A stretch of DNA of 64,000 nt from Strobilurus pachycystidiatus (Eukaryota > Basidiomycota > Agaricomycetes > Agaricales > Physalacriaceae), in the NCBI GenBank assembly GCA_019915135.1, contig JAHLMK010000012.1, forward strand, positions 930,001 through 994,000, given 5' to 3'. The notes beneath the pieces were generated by a model that was not told where the DNA came from, did not search any database, and saw only the letters and a program-made list of their open reading frames with translations. This document shows positions 54,498 through 64,000 of the stretch, piece by piece (positions within the stretch are counted from its first letter, which is position 1; each line of letters begins with the position of its first letter). The translations under genes were made by a program, and so were the position numbers.

Positions 54498-57062
54498 TCA
54501 GTCGCTATTGGCAGCGACTCTGACCTGGCTAAACGCATAAGTAAAGTCATCCATCGCGTCCAGGGTGCTCAGGAAATGCTGATAAGAGAGCGTCTCCCCA
54601 CGACCGATCGCGAGAGATTGCGCCGTCCTGGCAGCATTCTTGATCTGCCGTCCATTAATATTCCTCTGCGCCAGCTCCTCCATCTGCTGCGCAGATACCG
54701 CGTCCGTCGCCCCAACCTTGGCAACAAATGCGGCCCAGACCTGGCGACGCGACTCCACGGGGAGTTCTCGGAAGTGCAGCGCAACGTGGATACGCGACAA
54801 GAACGCCTCGTCGAATGCTTTGACGCGATTGGTGGTGAGGAACAAGATCCCGCGATAATACTCGACGTGACGGAGGCTGATTGTAATATTAGAAAGATCA
54901 GGTGGAGGGGTCTCAAGATACTCACAATACCGCGACCATCGCGTTCCGGACAAGATCGTGGAGGGAACGTTGCTCAAGGAAAACATCCGCCTCGTCAATC
55001 AAGACGATGGCCTTCCAGGTGGTCGCAACTTCGAAGACGCGCTCCAGAGCCATGTCCAAACTGCTGGCATCGGTTCCGAGATCACCGGCACCAACGAGGT
55101 ACAAAGGTCGCTTGACATGCTCACTCGTCGCCTCAGCCGAAAAGGTCTTGCCTGTAGATTGCCCTCGGAATCAGTAACAAGATTGCAAAAAGGACGGAAG
55201 ACAAAGAAGCGTACCAACTCCGGGTGGACCAAAGAGGTTGATAACCAGTCCGTGCCCCTTGCCTTTGATGAAATCATCGAAGCCGAGTTCACGATGATGG
55301 GCCTCGACGAGGGACTGGAGAAGATCCTTGCGGTCCGACGGTAAGACCAAGTTGGCAAATGCGTCTTCGTTCCACTCGACATCAGAGATCTTTTCGACAT
55401 CAAACTCCACTGCGGGTGATTATCAGCATCTCCCGAATTTTGCTATAGGAATGGGGTGGGCACTACGTACACCACAACTTGTCCGAAAGACTGAAACCGT
55501 GCACAACGGTGGGTGTGATGAGCAGCTCTTCATCTGACAGCTCGACGTCCCCGGCTGCGTCGCTGTCCGTAGCATGAGATTGGACCACAACGCCTATTGA
55601 GAAATACACTTGAGTAACTTCCTCCATAGAGCAGCAGAACGGGGCGCTGACCATTGGCGTAGCCATCTCCTCCCGGAGGCGGAGGCAAGACCGGATCCAC
55701 ATTGGGGAAATCATCGTCTTGATTGGCAGTGTTGGCCTCCGAAGGACCCACTGCTAGTGGATACTTGTAGTTGGGATTGAATCGGCGGAAAGAAGCCCGG
55801 TCAACCATTATCCTGCTATTGACCTGATCACGTTCTCTCAAAAGTGAGCTCCAGAACAAAACAGCGGAGGACTTACGTTGTGGCGCAGGAGGCGATTATG
55901 TTGAGGGCCGTATTTGAGAGCACCGATGCCGTTGAACTGTTTGTGGTGTACTCCGTTGAGACTGATCCACTTCTTTCCGCGCTCCCTGACCATGTCGCAC
56001 AACTTAGGCGCGTCACGGTGGAAGCGGATAGGATACGCGTCGAGCGACTCGATCTTGACTGTGCCTCTGAAGCGCTTGAGCAGTATTTGAGTGGTAACCT
56101 TGGATACGCCAACACTTTGGGTGACGGGGCGGTCGACGAGGTCCATGCTGATACAGTTGAGCTGGTAGCATGACTTTCCATCGACGGTAGTGGAGACCGC
56201 CGATTCGAGCTTGAAGAGGCGCGGAGCGCCGGTTACGGCACAGCTAGTGACGATGATTGATCGAGGGACAAGGATAGCGTAGAGGAAGTCCCAAGTGATC
56301 TCGGAGTGAGACTTGAGACGATTGATGGCGCGGATGGTGTTGGCGTAGTCCGAAGTCAGAGTGTTGAGGAGGAGGTTGACGGAGGCAAGGACATAGCCAT
56401 CGACAGAGGCCTGAGCAGGCTTCTTGGCAGCCAATGCATCACGATACTCAGTGAACTCGTCCAGGAAAGTGATGAAGAGCTCAGGATCGAGCTAAGAAGA
56501 CTTTAGACAAGTGAATTTCCGGACACAGCAGGATGTTTACCTCGAGCGGGTCAGAGTTCCAGGAGATCCCCGGCCACGACTGAATGACGTCCTTGCACGC
56601 CTTGAGAATGTACTCGCTCTTGATAACTATCCTGAAAGTAGGCTCTTGGCTCAAGGCCTCGATGCGCGCAAGCCTGCGGACAATTCTGTAAAGGCATGAA
56701 AGAATGAGACAGTGTTATCAAGCGCCGGAAGGAAGTAACGTACACAAAGCTGTAGTCCTTCCACGGATCGTTATCACCCGACTTGAGGAGTGGCACGGAC
56801 TCGACGGTCACTTTCGCGCTCGTGTTCTGGAGTACATATGTTGAGCGCTTATTCGTGTAAAGTGAGAGTATGAGCATACACGATACCTCCATCCTTTGTA
56901 CCAACGGCTGTAGTAGTTATCGACACGTTTGACTTTGAGAGAAGGTGGCGTCAAGGTCTCTTCCTTCACGATAGTCGAAACCTTCGACTCGGTGTCGAAG
57001 TCAACCTGGCTGGCAGACCCCTCACCGGAGGACTTCATAATCGAGGAGAAGCGACGATGCAT
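54498..57062 (-). CDS. AAA+ ATPase with N-terminal DUF7025-like domain
   Basis: The start at 57062 gives MHRRFSSIMKSSGEGSASQV. The N-terminal half has RVDNYYSRWYKGWRYR, FLDEFTEYRDAL, SHSEITWDFLYAILVPRSII and TSCAVTGAPRLF, the pattern of the DUF7025 domain found beside AAA modules in fungi. The linker is acidic/proline-rich (FPNVDPVLPPPPGGDG). The AAA module: FDVEKISDVEWNEDAFANLV, Walker A GPPGVGKT (split by an intron after GPPGVG), Walker B AIVLIDEADVFLEQR, a sensor-1 region FLTTNRVKAFDEAFLSRIH and a sensor-2 region NGRQIKNAARTA. It ends VRVAANSD. Many short introns. Substrate unknown; AAA proteins of this class are typically unfoldases or chaperones. Confidence 0.85.
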
Positions 57063-57967
57063 GTTGGAAAGAGAGGTCGATGTCTGAATATCAGCTTGTG
57101 ATGATGCCTTTATAGGACGTGTCGAGAGGCTGTGAGTCAGGCATATCTATATGGATGCCGCCGTGACTCTTCTTCTATCAATGCTGTGTGTTCCGCGTAG
57201 AATTATGAGGGATTAATGCCCCAAATGTCCTTCTCGTGATCAAAAAAGTACAGCGCTATACGGTCTTTTCATTGATACATGCTGCTAAGCGAGACAGGGA
57301 ATGTCACGTACTTGTCTAACGGTACCGGTGCACAGGATAAGAAGCGCAAGATTGACACGCCCACTTGCCCGGGAGCTCCAATGTATACCGGGAGTAACGA
57401 AATCCTGAGGCGCTGTACGCCAAATACGCGCCTGGACTATCAATGTTGTACGATATCACTTGCAACCATACATCTGCCCGGTTATGCTTCCTGATGAATT
57501 GATCTCTGTCATGGATGCTAGTATGGAGGGTCGTCAGATGAATTAAGAGTCTTGACATAAAGCGATGAATATACCTGAGTTGCAGCAGGCTGTACGCGCT
57601 CACCCTATACTTACGAGTGTTCATTCAAGGCTGTTGACCAGATTCTAGGTCTTGAGAATGTCAATGGACCAAGACACGTAGTAATGGCGGTGCACAAGAT
57701 AGTAGCACAAAGTCCGCCGAGTTGTATGGCGCGCATTTCGTGTCTTTTGTGAGTGAGCAACGCGTAGTAGTGCTAGACATCGACTTTAGAACGCCTCAAG
57801 GATGAAAAAGAGGAAGAAGCACAAAAGCCGGGCGTTATTTGCGCTTGTTACACACGCGCGTTGTTCGTTCTACTTCGCTCTCCGACCTCCAAGTCCTCCT
57901 CTTCTGCGAATTGGAGACACCACATCCACCGGCAGCGCCTGTAGGACCCGTGTTTTGAGCAGCAGCG
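57063..57967. other. Intergenic region between the AAA+ ATPase and MBP1 genes
   Basis: About 0.9 kb between divergent starts. No gene was seen; this stretch presumably holds both promoters. A plus-strand open frame from 57802 overlaps the MBP1 start in another frame and is a shadow. Confidence 0.5.
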
Positions 57968-60409
57968 ATGCCGGAAACGCAGATCTTCAAAGTGAGCATT
58001 TCGTGGCATTTTCTCGCCATATTCTCATCGTGTTTCCCGTCTGGCAGGCCACGTACAGTGGCATTCCCGTGTACGAGATGTATGTCGCTCATTTACACGA
58101 TTTAACGCGGATTCTTTGGCCTGATACACGTCCAGGATGTGCAAGAGCGTTGCCGTCATGAGGAGGCGGTCCGATTCGTGGTTGAATGCGACGCAAATCC
58201 TCAAGGTCGCTGGATTTGACAAGCCACAGCGGACTCGTGTCTTGGAGCGTGAAGTGCAGAAGGGAGAGCACGAAAAAGTTCAAGGGGGGTACGGCAAGTA
58301 CCAAGGCAAGCTATCTGTCCGCCTCCCATCGCCGCCGCTGACAACGGCGGCTGTACAGGCACCTGGATCCCTTTGGAACGCGGCCTCGCGCTCGCCAAGC
58401 AGTACAACTGCGAGCATCTCCTGAGGCCCATCATCGAGTTCCAGCCGTCCACCAAGAGCCCCCCATTAGCTCCGAAGCATCTCATCAGCACCAACGCCGG
58501 CTCTCGTGCATCGCGCCGCGGTGGCGCGCCGGACTCGTCCTCTGCCGTCAATACGCGGTCATCCCGCCGCCAGGTCCCTGAGGCGGTCGAGGAATCTGAC
58601 CGCGAAACGCTTTCTGTGCGTGGCTCGGAAGATGGCTCCATGACCCCGTCTCCCTCCGAGGCTTCATCCAGCTCCCGCACCCCTTCGCCGATTGGCAGCC
58701 CAGAACCTGTGTATGGACGTAATGGTACTGCCGCCAAGCGTACTACTAACAAGAAGAGCAACAGGTATCATGCCGCCGACGACCGCCAGTATGATGACAT
58801 GTCAGACATAGATGTCAATGGCAAGACGGATGCGCGCGCCTATGGCGACCAGATTCTCGAATACTTCATCTCGGACACGAATCAGGTGCCACAGGTCCTT
58901 ATTAGCCCTCCTCCCGACTTTGACCCCAACATGGGCATTGATGACGACGGGCACACCGCTCTCCACTGGGCCTGCGCCATGGGGCGCATTCGTATCGTCA
59001 AGTTGCTTCTCTCGGCCGGTGCGGATATTTTCAAGGTCAACAAATCGGGCCAGACCGCGCTCATGAGGAGTGTCATGTTCGCCAACAACTACGACGTCCG
59101 CAAATTCCCGGAGCTATACGAACTCTTACATCGGTCCACGCTCAACATCGACAACTACAACCGTACGGTTTTCCATCATGTGGTCGACGTCGCGATGTCT
59201 AAAGGCAAAACTCACGCGGCGCGATACTACATGGAGATCATCCTGACGCGTCTCGCGGATTATCCAAAGGAACTGGCTGACGTTATCAACTTCCAGGACG
59301 AAGACGGGGAGACAGCCCTCACAATGGCCGCTCGCTGTAGGAGCAAGCGTCTTGTCAAGATACTCATCGACCACGGTGCGGATCCCAAGATTGTTAACCA
59401 CGACGGCAAGAGCACCGAGGATTATATCCTGGAAGACGAACGGTTTAGGTCATCACCTGGCCCACCATCACGCGCCGCCTCCATGTCTTTCAGAAACACA
59501 CAAGCCGCCTACCCTCCCCTACACGCTCAGCCGGATTACTCTTTTGGCCCTTCGCACGGTGATCGCCCTCCTCTGCATCATTCTGCGGCCGCACAACGCG
59601 CCAGCACGCGTTGTGTCAACGACATGACCAGTATGCTGGACAGTCTTGCTGCCTCCTTCGACCAGGAGCTCCGAGACAAGGAACGCGACACTGTACAAGC
59701 GCATGCTCTTCTTGGCAACATTCAGTCTGAAATTCTGGAGAGTCAACGATCGGTGTCACATCTCAAGCACCAGGCAGAAGGACTCTCGCATACTCCTGGC
59801 GTGCTGAAAACAAAGGAAGAAGACTTGAGTGTGAAAATGGGGCGGCGGTACAGGCTAGGGTGGGAGAAATGGGTGAAGGACGAGGAGGCGCGTGAGAAGG
59901 CCATCAGGGATGCTGCTGATAATAAACTGGAGCTGACTGCCGACACTGCTGCTTCGTTGGCGAGCATAGGGATGGATGGCGAGTCGGCGGCTGAGGCCAA
60001 AGGGAAGCGCAAGGCCTCTTCTCACCCTGAGGACATATCGGATCTCAAGGAGTTGTACGCCGACATACCCGCTGACGATGAAGGGATCCGACAAGCGTGC
60101 GAGTCATACAAGGCGCAGATTGCAGAGTCTCGAAAGCGGAGAAAGGTGTTGTTTGATGAGCTGGTGACGTTCCAGGCGGAGACCGGCACCAGCGGACGGA
60201 TGACAGACTATAGACGGTTAATTGGGGCTGGATGTGGAGGTATACCCCCTTCCGAGGTGGACAGTGTTCTTGGCATGCTTCTCGAGGTGGGTTCCACTTG
60301 TTAGCTTCGTCCACTGTCCACTAACTCACTCGTTACGCAGACGTTGGAGTCGGAGGAACCGAGCTCCTCGTCAGTAGGTTGGACCAGCTCGACCGTTAGA
60401 TCGACTTGA
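57968..60409 (+). CDS. MBP1: APSES-type transcription factor, MBP1-like subunit of MBF
   Basis: Binds cell-cycle box (MCB-like) elements and drives G1/S transcription with a Swi6-like partner. Exon 1 gives MPETQIFK; after introns comes the KilA-N/APSES domain: [71 protein letters not shown]. The join GKYQ-GTW uses a donor GCAAGC, a GC-AG intron. Ankyrin repeats follow ([51 protein letters not shown]). A C-terminal coiled-coil-like region contains [12 protein letters not shown] and [17 protein letters not shown] last short exon after a GTGGGT intron ends at 60409. Domain order and length (about 720 residues) fit the family. Confidence 0.92.
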
Positions 60410-60774
60410 TCCATGCCACAATAATGCTACTGGATTTGATGACTTCGTTCTCGATGTTGTTTTACTTACTACCTCTGTATTAGCAACGTATTTAAATGTG
60501 TCGGCTTTCTGTTTATTCCTGTAACTATGTTTCGCGTCATACTATTCCTCCCAGTGGACAAGATAGAAATACTGAGTTGGTGAAATGTTGAACATCATGA
60601 AGCTGCACAGTAGTCGTCAATCAAAGAAGTTCTCACGACCGTCTGTCTTTGCGAAACGACCACCATCAAAACGTTGAACACGTCCTGAACGTTGAACGCC
60701 TCCGCCGTAAGCTACACACGTGTCGTTCATGGTTAGTCCCAGGTTTCTGTCGTCAAAGAATAAGATCATTGACC

Positions 60775-62502
60775 ATGGACCCTCAGAATTCGAGGCCACA
60801 GACGCGTTCTCAGACGCGTTTCATGACCGTGCGCGCCAATGATGATAACACCATTGAGGCAACGCGGGCCCTCGACGTAGCAGCCATCTTGTACACCAAT
60901 CATGTTACCTCTTCGCATGAGCGGCCCGTCATAAAGGCGTCCAGGAAAAGACATCAGGCAAAGATTGAGGACCTGGACCAAAAGATCGCGAAACACTATG
61001 CCGCCATCGAACGTTTGGAGGAAAAACGAGACGAACAAGCATTCATCGTTGAACATCATTCCAAGCTCCTTCGACGCAGTCCTGCGCGGAACTTGCCAAC
61101 GGAGATCCTTGCCGAAATATTCCATGTGTATTGTGGAATGTATGGCATGCCAGTGCTCATGGACCACTACAAACATGCCAGTGGGACCAAACTTTTTTTC
61201 CACGCACGCATGCTGGTCCTCCAGATATGCCGTCGATGGCGAGCTGTTGCTTTAGCAGATACCTGCCTTTGGAGGACCTTCTTCATTTTGGGTTCGCGCA
61301 TGACCAGCGACACAGACTTATGCCGGAGATGGCTCGACGGTGCCGCCTCAGCTCCGCTGGACCTATCCTATGCAGCGGACGACAACAGGGATTGCTTACA
61401 GCTTCTAATTGACCATATTCCTCGGTGTAGCGATCTTCAATTGCTATTCCAGATGCCGCAACTTGGGGCTGTGGATTTCGAGTTACTGAAGCAGCTATCG
61501 TGTGCCCCCATGCTCACCACGTTGGTTTTTTTCTCGGATCGGTGGGATTGCACACTCATGCGAGAATGGACGACGATATTCCTCCGAAATGCACCCCAGC
61601 TCACGTCAGTCACCACCGACATGCCGGTTGAATTTCTGGCACCTCTATCCCGACAACTCCATCATCTCTCCTTACCCCGTACGGTCACCTCGTTCAGAGT
61701 TCTCTCATATATCGGCTCACTGGAGGTCTTGAAATCTATTCGCATAGAATCTCTGAGGGAAGCGGGCTCACGCGATGCACCGCCACCGCACATCGTTCAC
61801 AAACATCTTCGATCCATATATTGTCGACGTAGTGGCAATTATTTGGATAGGTTTAAGGACCGTTTTAGCCGTCCAGCATACGGCCTCCTCGATGGGCTTA
61901 CCCTTCCCAACCTCAACGGCCTTGACATCAATCCATGTCCATTGCTCCTTGCGTCTCTCAAGGGCCTATTTGAACGGTCATCTTGCCGCATAACGTCTTT
62001 GTCCCTCCACCTCGAGGACACCGGTTGTGGGTCCATAACTTATGGTGCCGAATCTGACCTGGAAGAGCAAGTAGCTCTGGTCAAAGACCTTGCGGCCTTG
62101 ATAAAGCTCGACCAGGTCAATCAGTATCTCGTCCAGTTTACCCTCCACATAGAAGATGACCATGGGTCTTTGGAAACTGTACCAGGCTACATACTCGGCA
62201 TGTTACGTGGGCAATTCGGGGAATTTCCCAACCTCACGCACCTGCGCTTCGCAGTTCTTTCCCTTCAAAAATCCTTGGTGGTGCAGGTGCTGGAGAATCG
62301 AGCTCTGAACTTTGACTCGTGCTGTCTTGCGAAGCTGCAATCACTCACCATTGTTTGGGAAGCGAAATGGCGGGGGCGTGAAAGATTTAGAAGGGAAGTG
62401 TCTTTTCTGGACACGTTTAGAAACCATGGGACAGTAATTGAGGTAGTTCCTCATAAGCGCGACGCCGATAAATATTGGACTACGGATTCAGATTCCTCCT
62501 AG
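60775..62502 (+). CDS. F-box-like / leucine-rich-repeat-like protein
   Basis: A single exon of about 575 codons; the ATG at 60775 sits in a good context (GACCATGGAC). Residues about 60-100 form a coiled coil (KIEDLDQKIAKHYAAIERLE), followed by an F-box-like segment (LPTEILAEIFHVYC and VLQICRRWRAVALADTCLWR). This layout is typical of the large agaricomycete F-box-like families. The remainder has leucine-rich, loosely repeated segments (LTTLVFFSDRW, RQLHHLSLPRTVTSF, LNGLDINPCPLLLA, FPNLTHLRFAVLSL). F-box proteins usually recruit substrates to SCF ubiquitin ligases; the substrate is unknown. No introns are needed. Confidence 0.75.
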   Translation: MDPQNSRPQTRSQTRFMTVRANDDNTIEATRALDVAAILYTNHVTSSHERPVIKASRKRHQAKIEDLDQKIAKHYAAIERLEEKRDEQAFIVEHHSKLLRRSPARNLPTEILAEIFHVYCGMYGMPVLMDHYKHASGTKLFFHARMLVLQICRRWRAVALADTCLWRTFFILGSRMTSDTDLCRRWLDGAASAPLDLSYAADDNRDCLQLLIDHIPRCSDLQLLFQMPQLGAVDFELLKQLSCAPMLTTLVFFSDRWDCTLMREWTTIFLRNAPQLTSVTTDMPVEFLAPLSRQLHHLSLPRTVTSFRVLSYIGSLEVLKSIRIESLREAGSRDAPPPHIVHKHLRSIYCRRSGNYLDRFKDRFSRPAYGLLDGLTLPNLNGLDINPCPLLLASLKGLFERSSCRITSLSLHLEDTGCGSITYGAESDLEEQVALVKDLAALIKLDQVNQYLVQFTLHIEDDHGSLETVPGYILGMLRGQFGEFPNLTHLRFAVLSLQKSLVVQVLENRALNFDSCCLAKLQSLTIVWEAKWRGRERFRREVSFLDTFRNHGTVIEVVPHKRDADKYWTTDSDSS

Positions 62503-62956
62503 ATTATCGTAACTAGAGTATGTCTATCAATACATATAACAGTAAACGTCTCTGTCAGGTCTTTGTCAAGTCTTAGTTCGTATGATGTATCGCAATACAG
62601 CGACCTACTAGAGCCGGGATTCCAGGCTAGTATCGCGATAATTTTTTGACGCGTACGTGACATTCCACGTGAGCCACTCTTCGTAACTCAGTTTGAAGTA
62701 ACGTAAAAGTTGTTCCTTACTGTACCTTTCTACATACGTTCAACTTCAAGTTAGGGAGCACAAGTATCAGACCATAGGCCATACATAGCTGTCTGCTTCT
62801 CGCTACATGAAGTCAGGCGCTCTGACATCTCTCGTACGAGGATTTCCTCCTGACTTGCGGCCTGGGTCCAATGGGACAAGCTTTCATGTGCGTTATCATG
62901 CTCTTCGCGACTAGCAGACGACGCCGATTCACAAATCTCGTCAGAATGGGCCCCAG

Positions 62957-63475
62957 AAGGCAGCTGCAGAAGTGGCGCGCTTAGGAACCCTTCCTCGCGG
63001 CCTCAAGGTCCAGTGCGGTGTCCACTACACACCTCCGAAACTCAACTTTGGATGGGCCATGAGGGAGGAAGAGCTCACTGCTTTCCTCGAGTCGCAGCAA
63101 CCCGAATTGCTTGCCCTCTGCTCGCCTTATGACTTTGTGAGACAATGCTACCACGCGCCGAGTATCGACATCCGCGCTACCATGAAGCTCATCCACAAGC
63201 ACTTTGTCGAAGTGCTTGACATCAACCCCCTCTGGAAACCGCGCATGGAACTTAAAATTGAGATGGGCTGCCATCAACTCGACTGCTTGTCTATCACAAA
63301 TACATATGTGAACGGAAATGGCCTGCCGCCTCTGGAGGTCATCGATTTGATCAAGAATTTCTTCCAATTCAGCGAAGGTCCCCGCTGGTTCTTGGATTAT
63401 CTGCATGGGTCCTGGAGGACACGATGTATCTCAAGAACGAAGGCAGGGGAACTCTGTATCACTAACAAGTTTTGA
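62957..63475 (+). CDS. Hypothetical protein, 5' exon(s) uncertain
   Basis: Product not recognised. The frame is open from a plausible acceptor (GGGCCCCAG ending at 62956) through AAEVARLGTLPRGLKVQCGV, HYTPPKLNFGWAMREEEL, MKLIHKHFVEVLDINPLWKP and FFQFSEGPRWFLDYLHGSWR to a TGA at 63473-63475. There is no in-frame ATG at the 5' end before internal methionines, so a first exon probably lies in 62503-62940; I could not place it. About 170 residues are visible, with no membrane segment or motif. Confidence 0.5.
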   Translation, partial: KAAAEVARLGTLPRGLKVQCGVHYTPPKLNFGWAMREEELTAFLESQQPELLALCSPYDFVRQCYHAPSIDIRATMKLIHKHFVEVLDINPLWKPRMELKIEMGCHQLDCLSITNTYVNGNGLPPLEVIDLIKNFFQFSEGPRWFLDYLHGSWRTRCISRTKAGELCITNKF

Positions 63476-64000
63476 GGTGTCAAGGAAACGTATCAGTCTC
63501 CAAAGTCTTTCACTGACGACATCGATGCAGTAGTCCAAATAACCGCCTCCATGGACGCACACTCAGGTTCTTGCTATCCCACCTTGGTCCGTCCTCCCAT
63601 GAGATCCTGTGTTTACAGCACTGATAATATTTGCAGCTATCCCTGTATCACTATCTTTCTCGTGTCAACGGTCGCATACACATTTGTATCATATGTACAA
63701 CTTGAACCTCGGCTTATACTACGCCTATCGAACAATTGTCTCTTTACAACTTGTCTGAGTCGGCGCCGCTATTTCAGTACGACTGCTCCGCATATCTTTG
63801 GCTATCAAGTACATTCATCTTCATCTACAAATTCTCATTCATTGTCATGAATGAATGATTCCTACCGAATTCATCCATATGCGTGTTCAAAATGCTCACT
63901 TCCAAGGCCTTTCTCACGGTTTTGGCTTCAGTCTGTACACTGATCATCACGTCTAATTGAACCCGTCTTTCCCTTACTCTCATCATGGTTCGCCCTCATC
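63476..64000. other. Right-edge region
   Basis: No supported gene. An ATG at 63985 (ATGGTTCGCCCTCATC) after a pyrimidine-rich leader could open a gene that continues beyond the window, but only 16 bases are visible. Confidence 0.3.

Overview
The window is nuclear DNA of a filamentous basidiomycete, most probably an Agaricomycete. Genes are dense, on both strands, and cut by many 45-75 bp GT-AG introns (two GC-AG). Recognisable products are fungal housekeeping proteins: bystin, calcineurin B, an MBP1-like APSES factor, MSS1/MnmE, TTI2 and an HDEL-terminated FKBP. No tRNA, rRNA or CRISPR array was seen. Exon joins were read by eye from splice signals and reading frame.

Region 1 (1-34.8 kb) is an accessory island. 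It holds seven copies (called A to G here) of a large gene family encoding a P-loop NTPase followed by a restriction-endonuclease-like (REase) domain, plus an orphan last exon of an eighth. The architecture resembles that described for Crinkler effectors and trypanosomatid RHS proteins (NTPase + PD-(D/E)xK nuclease). A (2.2-5.9 kb, -) and C (17.8-21.4 kb, +) keep a plausible nuclease signature, FENL ... GPDL ... VAVQAK. B, D, E, F and G have a homologous but shorter C-terminal domain where the lysine and aspartate positions are replaced. Several copies end in basic, NLS-like tails. Copies alternate in orientation, and two copies share a 158 bp divergent promoter region. The only ordinary gene inside the cluster is bystin.

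Copy B is split by a 4,513 bp LTR retrotransposon with 883 bp LTRs that look identical and a 5-bp target duplication, so the insertion is recent. The element lies on the minus strand. Its primer-binding site is complementary to the predicted 5' end of its own RNA, as in self-priming Tf1/sushi elements. I see no pol gene, and it carries an apparently intron-containing reading frame on the opposite strand. A 600 bp MITE with TA duplications lies between A and B.

Region 2 (34.9-46.4 kb) holds a MYND-finger protein, a VIT/VWA protein with an FG-rich linker, an ER FKBP, a gene-poor stretch with a decayed piece of the MYND gene, a ubiquitin-like-domain protein and a protein resembling the N-terminus of GTPBP1 without the GTPase.

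Region 3 (46.5-64 kb) is ordinary: TTI2, MSS1, CNB1, a hypothetical protein, an AAA+ ATPase, MBP1, an F-box-like protein and a small unknown protein.
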